DNA of 12,316 bases, taken from contig URWZ01000026.1 of the NCBI GenBank assembly GCA_900551625.1, positions 1 to 12,316 on the forward strand, in the 5' to 3' direction. The position numbers were made by a program, and so were the translations under genes. How positions within the stretch are numbered: position 1 is the stretch's first letter; each line of letters begins with the position of its first letter. This DNA comes from an uncultured Collinsella sp. Its GTDB lineage: Bacteria; Actinomycetota; Coriobacteriia; Coriobacteriales; Coriobacteriaceae. Shown piece by piece: positions 1-8,564 of this stretch. Under the pieces are notes generated by a model. It was not told the origin of the DNA. It saw nothing but the letters and a program-made list of their open reading frames with translations, and made no database searches.

Positions 1-65
1 TTTTCACTTGCAAATAGCCTGCTAACTCACTTCCGAGCGCCCTCGGCCGACTGCGCGCGATGCCG
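1..65. other. Left-edge intergenic sequence, nothing recognised
   Basis: Two of the three forward frames close within the first 25 bases (TAG at 15-17, TAA at 22-24). The third stays open only because the region is G+C rich, and it would have to read straight through the terminator at 132-166. I see no Shine-Dalgarno, promoter or RNA gene here. It may be the 3' untranslated tail of a gene left of the window. Confidence 0.5.
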
Positions 66-229
66 CCGCCACGGAACCGGCCCATCTACTACGTTTAGCC
101 CCGGCCCCTCGACCATACCCCGTATTTCGCGAAAACCGCAGGCCGTCTACCTGCGGTTTTATTTTTGCCCGAGACGCCATGGTCGGGGGATGCCGCCCAA
201 ACGTAGTAGATGGGCCGGTTTCGTGGCGG
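66..229. repeat. Long inverted repeat flanking a terminator
   Basis: The arms are 66-96 and 199-229. Paired base by base they give 31 consecutive pairs, 30 Watson-Crick and one G-U (74 with 221). The core reads GGCCCATCTACTACGTTT in the left arm and its exact complement in the right. Further in, 107-116 pairs with 179-188 over ten positions (one G-U), separated from the outer arms by symmetrical 10-nt internal loops. An intrinsic terminator sits near the centre. The two arms therefore share one origin or have been kept complementary. I see no transposase gene and no convincing target-site duplication. It could be a dispersed palindromic repeat (REP or MITE-like) inserted at a terminator, or a structured 3' end of an upstream transcript. 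Confidence 0.85.
132..166 (+). terminator. Intrinsic terminator inside the inverted repeat
   Basis: The stem AAAACCGCAGG (132-142) pairs perfectly with CCTGCGGTTTT (150-160) around a 7-nt loop. The T-rich run TTTTATTTTT (157-166) follows. It would end a rightward transcript entering from left of the window. The opposite strand has only a four-T tail, so leftward termination would be weaker. Confidence 0.85.
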
Positions 230-393
230 GAGGTCCCCGGGGGCGGCCGGGCGGGCGCCGGGAAGGAGGGCGGCGGCCTCGCCGCCGCCCGCGGGACGCG
301 CCCCGCGGGCCGGATCGGGCATCGCGGCCCCCTCGCCCTCGAGTCCGTCCCGCATCCTCGCCCCCGCCGCAGAAAGTTTTTCTAAAATTGTCC
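230..393. other. Very G+C-rich, hairpin-forming non-coding tract
   Basis: No credible gene is present. The stretch 230-370 is almost wholly G and C and contains two strong hairpins. GGGCGGCGGC (268-277) pairs perfectly with GCCGCCGCCC (281-290) across a 3-nt loop. The self-complementary octamer CCCGCGGG occurs at 288-295 and again at 302-309, so the copies can pair across 6 nt. The composition then switches abruptly to an A/T-rich patch (about 371-390) just upstream of the tRNA promoter; this patch could act as an UP-like element. Open frames across the tract lack ribosome binding sites and have the repetitive Arg/Pro/Gly/Ala composition of chance frames in G+C-rich DNA. Confidence 0.6.
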
Positions 394-422
394 TTGCATC
401 GCTGACCGAGTTCCCGTATAGT
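394..422 (+). promoter_or_regulatory. Sigma-70-type promoter for tRNA-Ala
   Basis: The -35 box TTGCAT (394-399) and -10 box TATAGT (417-422) are separated by exactly 17 nt. The predicted start lies near 428-431, a few bases before the mature tRNA 5' end at 435. An A/T-rich patch lies just upstream. It is the clearest promoter in the window. Confidence 0.8.
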
Positions 423-434
423 ACTTCTTCGTGC

Positions 435-507
435 GGGGGCGTAGCTCAGCTGGGAGAGCGCTTGACTGGCAGTCAAGAGGTCAGGGGTTCGATCCCCCTC
501 GTCTCCA
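435..507 (+). tRNA. tRNA-Ala, anticodon GGC
   Basis: The cloverleaf can be drawn in full. The acceptor stem is 435-441 with 500-506, the D arm has GCTC/GAGC, the anticodon stem is CTTGA/TCAAG with loop CTGGCAG, and the T arm is AGGGG/CCCCT with loop TTCGATC. The anticodon at 468-470 is GGC, which reads GCC and GCU alanine codons. The third acceptor pair is G-U, the classic alanine identity element. The discriminator is A507, and the following bases are CCC, so the 3' CCA is not encoded and must be added enzymatically. GCC is very common in the neighbouring genes, so this is probably a heavily used tRNA. Confidence 0.96.
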
Positions 508-522
508 CCCGAGCATTGAATG

Positions 523-551
523 AGGCTCCAACGCAAGTTGGGGCCTTTTTT
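523..551 (+). terminator. Intrinsic terminator of the tRNA gene
   Basis: AGGCTCCAAC (523-532) pairs with GTTGGGGCCT (537-546) with one G-U pair and a GCAA tetraloop, followed by six T's (546-551). It ends tRNA transcription 32 nt before the ABC-F start codon. I could not find a separate ABC-F promoter in those 32 nt, so that gene may depend on read-through or on a promoter I did not recognise. Confidence 0.88.
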
Positions 552-582
552 CATATAGGCACACAAGGTCAAAGGCGGCACC

Positions 583-2602
<2,020 letters not shown>

Positions 2603-2616
<14 letters not shown>

Positions 2617-2899
2617 AGCCGCTGCCGTGGCGATGAGCATCATCGCCATCGCCTGTCGCATCTGCGGCATCTTTATGAGCGCGATGACCGTGCTGCTGTG
2701 CTTTAGCGGCCTGACCGCCAAACTGCAGATCGTGAGCTTTGTCGTTGAGCTTTCACGCGCGCTGCCGAGCGCCATCGCCGGCTACGGCGTCATCACATCG
2801 CCCTTTGGCGGCGTGTTCCGCTTAGATTACGCCATCGTGGCCGTCATCCTGTTTGTGGTTGACTACCTGCTCACGCGCACCTCGCGCCGCGTCCGCTAG
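2603..2899 (+). CDS. Small two-helix membrane protein, unknown function
   Basis: I do not recognise this family. From the GTG at 2603 it encodes 98 residues beginning [10 protein letters not shown] after the initiator. A basic N-terminus is followed by a hydrophobic segment at about residues 8-38 ([25 protein letters not shown]). A moderately polar middle follows, then a second hydrophobic segment at about 76-91 ([15 protein letters not shown]). It ends in the basic tail TRTSRRVR. The basic ends suggest both termini face the cytoplasm. It overlaps the ABC-F gene by 14 nt, and its stop sits 9 nt before the M50 protease gene, whose Shine-Dalgarno overlaps this stop codon, so it is probably translated with both. 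Codon use resembles the neighbours. A later in-frame ATG at 2633 is possible but would remove much of helix one. A partner or accessory of the adjacent protease is one possibility, on position alone. Confidence 0.75.
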
Positions 2900-2908
2900 G
2901 GGAGTGAC

Positions 2909-3592
2909 ATGTCCAGCAGCTACTTCATGAACCTGCTCGCCAGCGCCGTCGCCGTCATCGTTGGCATCGTCATCCACGAGAGCGCGCACGCCGCCGCAGC
3001 ATGGGCGCTCGGCGACAAGACGGCCCGTTCGCGCGGCCGTGTCTCGCTCAACCCGCTCAACCACATCGACCCGTTTGGCACCGTCCTCCTGCCGCTGCTT
3101 ATGCTCGCGGCCGGCGGCCCGGTATTCGCCTTCGCCAAGCCCGTGCCCGTCTACCTCAACAACCTCAAGCACCCCAAGCGCGACGAGGTCCTGGTGAGCG
3201 CAGCCGGCCCTGCATCGAACATCGCACTCGCGTGTCTCGCGGCCGCCCTCATGCACGCGGCATACGGCAACCTCTACGCCAGCATGTCCTTTGCCGTAGC
3301 CTCCCAAATCATGAACTTCGGTGCCACGTTTATCGTGGTCAATCTGTCGCTCGCGTTCTTTAACCTCATCCCGATCCCGCCGCTCGACGGCTCGTCGATT
3401 ATCGTGCCGTTCCTCAAGGGCAAGGCGCTCACCAACTACTACCGCCTGCAGCAATACGCCATGCCCATCCTCATCCTAGTGCTGTATCTGCTGCCCATGT
3501 GGACCGGCATCGACGTGATCGGACGGTATTTCGACGTTACCGTGTATCCGCTTGCTGAGCAGCTGCTCAACTTCGCAATCGCCGGCATCTAA
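2909..3592 (+). CDS. M50 (site-2 protease) family membrane metalloprotease
   Basis: An integral membrane zinc protease of 227 residues that should cut substrates within the bilayer; the substrate is unknown. The zinc motif HESAH is at 23-27 in the first hydrophobic segment, with H23 and H27 as ligands and E24 as catalytic base. The third ligand is D160 in NLIPIPPLDGS (152-162). Between them are family-typical stretches: NPLNHIDPFGT (48-58), FAKPVPV (75-81) and AAGPASNI (98-105). There are about five hydrophobic segments. It lacks the PDZ domain of RseP and the CBS domains of some SpoIVFB-like members, so it is the minimal form common in clostridia and actinobacteria. AGGGGAG at 2898-2904, overlapping the previous stop, precedes the ATG. 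A gene of this family upstream of scpA is a recurrent arrangement in related phyla. Confidence 0.93.
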   Translation: MSSSYFMNLLASAVAVIVGIVIHESAHAAAAWALGDKTARSRGRVSLNPLNHIDPFGTVLLPLLMLAAGGPVFAFAKPVPVYLNNLKHPKRDEVLVSAAGPASNIALACLAAALMHAAYGNLYASMSFAVASQIMNFGATFIVVNLSLAFFNLIPIPPLDGSSIIVPFLKGKALTNYYRLQQYAMPILILVLYLLPMWTGIDVIGRYFDVTVYPLAEQLLNFAIAGI

Positions 3593-3676
3593 GGTAAACT
3601 TACAGGTCGACCGTGCAAAACGGTTGCAACATGCACCCAAACCGCGCCGCGAAGGCGCCGTCAAAGGAGGTCGAAG

Positions 3677-4486
3677 ATGTCGTATCGCGTGTCGACGCAG
3701 GTCTACAGCGGACCGTTCGACCTGCTGCTGCAGCTGGTAACCCGCCAAAAAGTTGATATCGGTGCCATCTCGATCAGCGAGGTAGCCGAGCAATACCTTG
3801 CCGAGGCCGAGCGCATCGAGGCGCTGGACCTGGACGTGGCGAGCGACTTTTTGCTGGTCGCGGCAACTCTTTTGGACATCAAGGCCGCCTCGCTGGTGCC
3901 CCAGGAGGCCCCGCGCAAAACAGTCGACGATGACGAGGACGACGAAGACCTCGAGGAACTCAGTGCGCTCGACGGCGACGCCCTGCGCGAGGTCCTGATC
4001 CAGCGTCTGATCGCCTACAAGCAGTTTAAGGGCGCGGCGGCAGCCCTTGGCGCGCGTATGCAGGCCGAGAGCCGCATGCATCCGCGCGTGGCCGGCCCCG
4101 ACCCCGAGTTCCTAGGCCTTATGCCCGACTATCTGGCCGGCATTACCCTGCGCGGCCTCGCCGTCATCTGCGCCGACCTGGATGGCAAGCGCCAGACCTT
4201 CCTGCTGGAGGCCGAGCACGTGGCGCCACATCGCGTGCCGCTCGACCTGACGGTGGCCTCGGTCGACCGCTTTACCATGGCGCACCAAACCTGTACCTTC
4301 CGCGAGCTGCTGGACGGCGACGCCACCACCGAGCAGCTCGTCGTCACCTTCCTGGCCATGTTGGAGCTTGCCAAACGCGGCTCGCTCACGCTGAGCCAGG
4401 ACGAGATCTTTGGAACCATTCAAATCAACCGCGTCGAGGGCGCCGAGGCCTATGTGCCCGGCGAGGGCCCCGAGCTCACCGAATAG
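3677..4486 (+). CDS. scpA: Segregation and condensation protein A (kleisin)
   Basis: ScpA is the kleisin that bridges the SMC dimer and, with ScpB, forms the condensin needed to compact and segregate chromosomes. The 269-residue product has the conserved N-terminal helix YSGPFDLLLQLVTRQKVDI (10-28) and the second helical block ASDFLLVAATLLDIKAASL (55-73), which bind the SMC neck and ScpB. The C-terminal winged-helix part includes LVVTFLAMLELAKRGSL (221-237) and the ending block QDEIFGTIQI (241-250). A strongly acidic run (84-95) and a variable middle separate the domains, which is normal for the family. AGGAGG (3665-3670) lies 6 nt before the ATG, a near-perfect Shine-Dalgarno. The 84-nt gap before it is the largest in the operon; I found only short overlapping hairpins there, with no T tract and no convincing promoter. 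SMC is not in the window. Confidence 0.96.
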   Translation: MSYRVSTQVYSGPFDLLLQLVTRQKVDIGAISISEVAEQYLAEAERIEALDLDVASDFLLVAATLLDIKAASLVPQEAPRKTVDDDEDDEDLEELSALDGDALREVLIQRLIAYKQFKGAAAALGARMQAESRMHPRVAGPDPEFLGLMPDYLAGITLRGLAVICADLDGKRQTFLLEAEHVAPHRVPLDLTVASVDRFTMAHQTCTFRELLDGDATTEQLVVTFLAMLELAKRGSLTLSQDEIFGTIQINRVEGAEAYVPGEGPELTE

Positions 4487-4497
4487 GAGCGGCAACC

Positions 4498-5217
4498 ATG
4501 TCAACCCTTTCCACGCTGGAGGCAAACAGCCTCAAAGGTGCCCTCGAGGCGATGCTGCTGGTATCGAGCGACCCGGTGAGTGCGCCCGCGCTGGCCGGCG
4601 CACTGGATATCGCCCCCGGCGAGTGCGCGTCGCTTTTGGCCGAGCTCAAGGTTGAGTACGAAGAGGCCAACCGCGGCTTTCAGCTGCGCGAGGTCGCCGG
4701 TGGCTGGCGCCTGTTTACGCACCCCGCCTACCACGACGTGGTCGAGGCCTACGTGCTGAGCTGGGACACGCAAAAGCTGTCACAGGCGGCGCTCGAGACC
4801 CTGGCCGTCATCGCCTACCACCAGCCCGTCACGCGCGAGGTGGTCAAGGGCATCCGCGGCGTCAACTCCGACGGCGTCATCGCGTCGCTTGTAGACAAAG
4901 GCTTGGTGCGCGAGCTCGGGCGCGACCCCGAGCGCGGTCAGGCCATCATCTACGGCACGACCAACGCCTTTTTGGAAAAGTTCGGCCTGCGCTCCACTCG
5001 CGACCTGCCCGATCTGGAGCAGTTTGCCCCCGACGAGCAGTCGCGCCAGTTTATCCGCGAGCGCCTGAGCGGCCGCAGCATTCAGTCCACGCTCGAGGAG
5101 CAGGCCGAGGACCTGGACGAAGAGCGCGAACTGATCGATACCGATGTTGAGGACACCGATGGCGAGGAGCTTCTGCCCACAGGTGTTACCTCGGAGGATT
5201 TACATGACGAGGACTAA
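4498..5217 (+). CDS. scpB: Segregation and condensation protein B
   Basis: ScpB dimers bind the middle of ScpA and complete the SMC-ScpAB complex. The 239-residue product has two winged-helix domains. The first covers about 10-90 and contains the family block RGFQLREVAGGWRLFT (59-74). The second, about 93-168, has KLSQAALETLAVIAYHQPVT (93-112), then IRGVNSDGVIASLVDKGLV and GTTNAFLEKFGL. The last 45 residues are highly acidic and probably disordered. This tail is common in the family and variable in length. The gene starts 11 nt after scpA with AGGAG (4485-4489) overlapping the scpA stop and an 8-nt spacer, so the partners are probably coupled in translation. Its 3' end overlaps the next gene by 14 nt. 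Confidence 0.96.
   Translation: MSTLSTLEANSLKGALEAMLLVSSDPVSAPALAGALDIAPGECASLLAELKVEYEEANRGFQLREVAGGWRLFTHPAYHDVVEAYVLSWDTQKLSQAALETLAVIAYHQPVTREVVKGIRGVNSDGVIASLVDKGLVRELGRDPERGQAIIYGTTNAFLEKFGLRSTRDLPDLEQFAPDEQSRQFIRERLSGRSIQSTLEEQAEDLDEERELIDTDVEDTDGEELLPTGVTSEDLHDED
5193..5206 (+). promoter_or_regulatory. RBS that sets the pseudouridine synthase start
   Basis: GGAGG at 5193-5197 lies 6 nt before the ATG at 5204, inside scpB. The in-frame ATG at 5144 lacks such a site. The internal ATG at 5300 begins the S4 domain directly and also has no good site. Confidence 0.75.
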
Positions 5218-6175
5218 TGAAGCAGGGGAGACGCGCACCTCACGTGCCACGGGCGCCACAACACCCACAGGCGACGCCCAGCCCATCTACCCGCACACCA
5301 TGCGCCTTCAGCGCTTTTTGGCGCGCGCGGGCGTGGCGAGCCGCCGCGGGTCGGAGGACCTGATGACCGCCGGCCGCGTGACCGTCAACGGCCAGGTCGC
5401 GACCGAACTGGGCACCAAGGTCGACGTCGACCGCGACCATATCGAGGTCGACGGTATGCCCGTCAAGCTCAACCAGGGCGCCGTGTACCTGATGCTCTAC
5501 AAGCCGACCGGCTACCTCACCACCATGAGCGATCCGCAGGAGCGCCCTTGCGTGGCCGACCTGGTCCCCCGCGACCGCTTTCCGGGACTCTTCCCGGTGG
5601 GCCGCCTGGACCGCGACACCACGGGCCTTTTGCTCTTTACCACCGACGGCGACCTGTCGCAGGACCTGCTGCACCCCAGCAAGCATGTCTATAAGACCTA
5701 CCAGGCACTTGTGGACGGGCAGCTGACCGACCGCGACCTCACGCCGCTACGCCGTGGCATCGAACTCGACGACGGCCCATGCCAGCCGGCGATCTGCCGC
5801 GTCATTACCGCGCGCGAGGCTGAGGCCGTGGCTCCGCAAGGCGTAAAGCCCGGTACCACCGCCGTGGAGGTCATCATCCGCGAAGGCCGCAAGAACCAGG
5901 TCAAGCGCATGCTGAGCAAGATCCACCACCCGGTGATTCGCCTGCACCGCTGCAACTTTGCCGGCCTGGAGCTCAAGGACGTGGCCAAGGGCTCGTGGCG
6001 CGAGCTCACCGACCGCGAGGTGCAGATTCTCAAGGCCGGCGGCATCCCGCCCAAGCAGGCCAACTCCAAGCGCGCCGCCGCGCCGGCGACCAACACAGCG
6101 AGTCACACGCGTCACCACGGCAGCCACGGCTCCGCGCCTAAGCGCAACACCTATCGCGAACGCTACACGAGCTAG
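5204..6175 (+). CDS. rluB: RsuA/RluB-family rRNA pseudouridine synthase
   Basis: The enzyme isomerises a specific rRNA uridine to pseudouridine. In RluB the target is in helix 89 of 23S rRNA; the exact site is not provable here. From the chosen ATG it has 323 residues. An N-terminal Thr/Gly-rich extension (1-32) precedes an S4 RNA-binding domain from MRLQRFLARAGVASRR (33-48) to DHIEVDG (about 84). The catalytic domain has GRLDRDTTGLLLFTTDG (133-149), where D136 is the nucleophilic aspartate, then HPSKHVYKTYQALV and the conserved EGRKNQVKRM (227-236). A basic His/Lys/Arg-rich tail (about 284-323) ends the protein and may add RNA contacts. The start is set by GGAGG at 5193-5197; it overlaps scpB by 14 nt. 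scpA-scpB-rluB is a widespread order in Firmicutes and Actinobacteria. Confidence 0.92.
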   Translation: MTRTNEAGETRTSRATGATTPTGDAQPIYPHTMRLQRFLARAGVASRRGSEDLMTAGRVTVNGQVATELGTKVDVDRDHIEVDGMPVKLNQGAVYLMLYKPTGYLTTMSDPQERPCVADLVPRDRFPGLFPVGRLDRDTTGLLLFTTDGDLSQDLLHPSKHVYKTYQALVDGQLTDRDLTPLRRGIELDDGPCQPAICRVITAREAEAVAPQGVKPGTTAVEVIIREGRKNQVKRMLSKIHHPVIRLHRCNFAGLELKDVAKGSWRELTDREVQILKAGGIPPKQANSKRAAAPATNTASHTRHHGSHGSAPKRNTYRERYTS

Positions 6176-6241
6176 GCAACCCGCCAAACCGCAGCGCCTG
6201 CGTCCCATACCAGCAAGTCAACCACCGAAAGGAAGCATTGC

Positions 6242-6928
6242 ATGATCGTCGCCATCGACGGCCCCGCCGGTTCCGGCAAGTCCACCATCGCCAAGGAGAT
6301 CGCCCGCCAGCTGGGCTTTAACAAGCTCGACACGGGCGCCATGTATCGCGCCGTCACCTTCGCCGCGCTCGACCGCGGCATCGACCTGGATAACGAGGCG
6401 GCCATTGACGCCCTCGCCGAGCAGATCGAGATTCGCTTTACCAACGGCACCGGCGAGGACACGCGCCTGACCATCGACGGCCAGGACGCCTCGGCTGCCA
6501 TCCGCACCCCGCAGGTTGACGCCAACGTGTCCAAGGTCTCGGCCTACCCAGGCGTGCGCGCAGCCATGCTCATCCACCAGCGCCGCGCCGCCGAGGACCG
6601 CGACATCGTCGCCGAGGGTCGCGACATCGGCACCGTCGTCTTCCCCAACGCGCAGGTCAAGGTCTTTCTGACCGCCGACCCGCGCGAGCGCGCCCGTCGC
6701 CGCGTGCTGCAGCGCCACCAAAACGACGCCCAACCGCTCACCGAAGAGCAGCTCGAGGCCGAGGTCGACGAGACCCTCGACGCCCTCAAGCAGCGCGATA
6801 AGCTCGACAGCAGCCGCGAGGTCGCGCCGCTCGTGCCCGCCGAGGACGCGGTTCACGTCGACTCCACCGCCCACACCATCGACGAGGTCGTCTCGATAAT
6901 CGAGGACCTCATCAACCAAAGGAGGTAG
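6242..6928 (+). CDS. cmk: Cytidylate (CMP/dCMP) kinase
   Basis: Transfers phosphate from ATP to CMP or dCMP in the cytoplasm, recycling CMP released by RNA turnover and by phospholipid synthesis. The 228-residue length is typical. The P-loop GPAGSGKST is at 7-15, the substrate-binding DTGAMYRAVT at 30-39, EGRDIGTVVFP at 125-135, the lid-like FLTADPRERARRR at 142-154, and the C-terminal RDKLDSSREVAPL (185-197) has the R-D...D..R..APL pattern that contacts the pyrimidine nucleotide. AAAGGA (6228-6233) precedes the ATG with 8-nt spacing. The 66-nt gap after rluB shows no terminator or clear promoter. Lipid synthesis from CDP-diacylglycerol releases CMP, so its place beside acyltransferase genes makes metabolic sense. 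Confidence 0.96.
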   Translation: MIVAIDGPAGSGKSTIAKEIARQLGFNKLDTGAMYRAVTFAALDRGIDLDNEAAIDALAEQIEIRFTNGTGEDTRLTIDGQDASAAIRTPQVDANVSKVSAYPGVRAAMLIHQRRAAEDRDIVAEGRDIGTVVFPNAQVKVFLTADPRERARRRVLQRHQNDAQPLTEEQLEAEVDETLDALKQRDKLDSSREVAPLVPAEDAVHVDSTAHTIDEVVSIIEDLINQRR

Positions 6929-6931
6929 CCC

Positions 6932-7660
6932 ATGCGCCTGTTTAAGCAGACGCCCGAGGATTACTACAACGCCCCCTATGCCGAGTTCCCCGCGCTCATC
7001 CGCGGCACCGTCTTCGTGGTCATGGCAATCCTTTGGGCTTTCTCCAAGCTCATGTGGCGCTGGAAGGTAGAGGACGCCGATCTGCTGTTTGAGCGCCAGG
7101 AAGGCCGCGGCAGCGTGGTCATCTGCAACCACACCTCGATGGCCGAGCTCCTGGCTATAGAGACGGCGCTGTTCTTTGGCGGCCGCCGCATTCGCCCCAT
7201 CTTTAAGTCTGAGTTTGCCAAGTCCAAGATCGTGCGATGGGCCTTTAGCCGCGTGGGTGGCATTCCCGTCGAGCGCGGCACCGCCGACATGAAGTGCCTG
7301 CGCGCCGCCCAGCATGCGCTGCAGCGCGGCGAGGACGTCTTGATCTTCCCCGAGGGCACGCGCATCCGCTCACGCGAGATCAAACCCGAAGTCCACGGCG
7401 GCTTTGCGCTCATCGCCCAGATGGGCAAGGCGCCTGTCAACCCGCTCGCCATCTGCGGCTGGTCCGATATTACGCCTGCGGGCAAAAAGCTCATGCGCCC
7501 CAAAAAGTGCTGGATCCGTGCCGGCAAGGCAATCTCGCTTTCCGATGCACCGGCCGAGCTCAAGCGTAAGGAGCGCCTGGCTTGGTTTGAGTCCGAGGCA
7601 ATGAGTCGTGTCTACGCCATGCGCGATGACCTGTGCGCCGAGCACCCGGGTAGGTTCTAG
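6932..7660 (+). CDS. plsC: PlsC-like 1-acyl-glycerol-3-phosphate acyltransferase
   Basis: Likely adds the second acyl chain to lysophosphatidic acid, giving phosphatidic acid, at the inner membrane face. The 242-residue protein has one N-terminal hydrophobic segment (about 22-40) as anchor. Motif I is NHTSMAE (66-72), motif II GGIPVERG (109-116), motif III FPEGTRIRS (139-147) and motif IV APVNPLAI (167-174). Motif I normally reads NHxxxxD; here the aspartate is replaced by E72, so the catalytic dyad would be His67/Glu72. All other motifs are intact, so this looks like a conservative variant rather than a dead enzyme. A near-perfect Shine-Dalgarno AAAGGAGG (6918-6925) is built into the last cmk codons, and the gap to cmk is 3 nt. 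plsY and gpsA downstream supply the preceding steps. A different acyl acceptor cannot be excluded. Confidence 0.9.
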   Translation: MRLFKQTPEDYYNAPYAEFPALIRGTVFVVMAILWAFSKLMWRWKVEDADLLFERQEGRGSVVICNHTSMAELLAIETALFFGGRRIRPIFKSEFAKSKIVRWAFSRVGGIPVERGTADMKCLRAAQHALQRGEDVLIFPEGTRIRSREIKPEVHGGFALIAQMGKAPVNPLAICGWSDITPAGKKLMRPKKCWIRAGKAISLSDAPAELKRKERLAWFESEAMSRVYAMRDDLCAEHPGRF

Positions 7661-7677
7661 CCATGGGCGAGGAAGTC

Positions 7678-8562
7678 ATGAGCACCGTAGAGGCCGTTGC
7701 CGGCAAGGCAGACGCCCCCACCATCGAAATCGCTGCTCACGCCGGCACCTGCTACGGCGTGCAGCGTGCGCTCGATATGGCATTGGCGGCCGCCCCGCAA
7801 GCGGGGGAGAACGCTCAGGTCCACACCCTGGGCCCGCTCATCCATAACCCCATCGTGGTGCGCGAGCTTGACGAGGCAGGCGTCGGTCTGGCCGAGACCC
7901 TGGACGACGCCGCATCGGGCACCGTGATCATTCGCGCTCACGGTGTGGTGCCGCAGGTGATCGAAGCCGCTCGCGAGCGTGGCCTCGACGTTGTCGATGC
8001 CACCTGCCCCTACGTGAAGAAGGTTCACGTGGCCGCCGAGCGCCTGGTACGCGAGGGTTATCGCGTGCTCGTCGTGGGCGAGCCGGGCCATCCCGAGGTC
8101 GAGGGCATCCTGGGCCATGCTGGCGATGACGCGCAGGTCGTGAGTTGCGCCGCCGATGCGGACGCGCTCCCGCTCAAGGGCAAGGTAGGCCTGGTTGTGC
8201 AGACCACCCAGACAGCGCAGAACTTAGCCGAGGTCGTTGCTGCCATCACCCCGCGCGTGCAGGAACTGCGCGTGATCAACACCATCTGCGCCGCTACGAG
8301 CGAGCGACAGCAGGCAGCAGCCGCACTTGCCAACCGCTGCGACTGCATGGTCGTGGTGGGCGGCAAGAACTCGGGCAACACCCGCCGCCTGGCGCAGATT
8401 TGCGCAAACGCCTGCGAGCGTACGTATCACATCGAGGAAGCTTCCGAGCTTCAGGCCGCGTGGTTTACCGACGCTCACCACATCGGCATCACCGCCGGAG
8501 CCTCCACCCCGCAAGAACACATCGAACGCGCCGTCGAGCGCATCAAGGAGCTTTGCCGCTAA
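7678..8562 (+). CDS. ispH: 4-hydroxy-3-methylbut-2-enyl diphosphate reductase
   Basis: IspH is the last enzyme of the MEP pathway; it reduces HMBPP to IPP and DMAPP with a [4Fe-4S] cluster. Numbered from the chosen start (294 residues), the three cluster cysteines are C25 in HAGTCYGV, C110 in DATCPYV and C204 in NTICAATSERQ. Substrate-binding blocks are LGPLIHNP (51-58), RAHGV (86-90), GEPGHPEVEGI (134-144), TTQT (176-179), GGKNSGNTRRL (228-238) and ITAGASTP (271-278). Two starts are possible: ATG 7663 (2 nt after plsC, weak Shine-Dalgarno) and ATG 7678 (GAGG at 7669-7672, 5-nt spacing). I prefer 7678 for its better site, and only five residues differ. Many clostridial relatives carry ribosomal protein S1 fused to or following ispH; it is absent here. 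Confidence 0.95.
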   Translation: MSTVEAVAGKADAPTIEIAAHAGTCYGVQRALDMALAAAPQAGENAQVHTLGPLIHNPIVVRELDEAGVGLAETLDDAASGTVIIRAHGVVPQVIEAARERGLDVVDATCPYVKKVHVAAERLVREGYRVLVVGEPGHPEVEGILGHAGDDAQVVSCAADADALPLKGKVGLVVQTTQTAQNLAEVVAAITPRVQELRVINTICAATSERQQAAAALANRCDCMVVVGGKNSGNTRRLAQICANACERTYHIEEASELQAAWFTDAHHIGITAGASTPQEHIERAVERIKELCR

Positions 8563-8564
8563 TC

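Noticed and set aside
59..197. Direct repeat GATGCCGCC at 59-67 and 189-197 as a target-site duplication
   Set aside because: One copy lies inside the proposed element rather than flanking it, and such G+C-rich 9-mers are likely by chance here.
95..355. Minus-strand 86-residue frame containing the string NRPIYYVW
   Set aside because: It runs antisense through both repeat arms, the terminator and the G+C-rich tract, has no properly spaced ribosome binding site, and has chance-frame composition.
3608..3660. Short hairpins between the M50 protease gene and scpA, considered as terminator or regulator
   Set aside because: Stems are only about 5 bp, overlap each other, and have no T tract.
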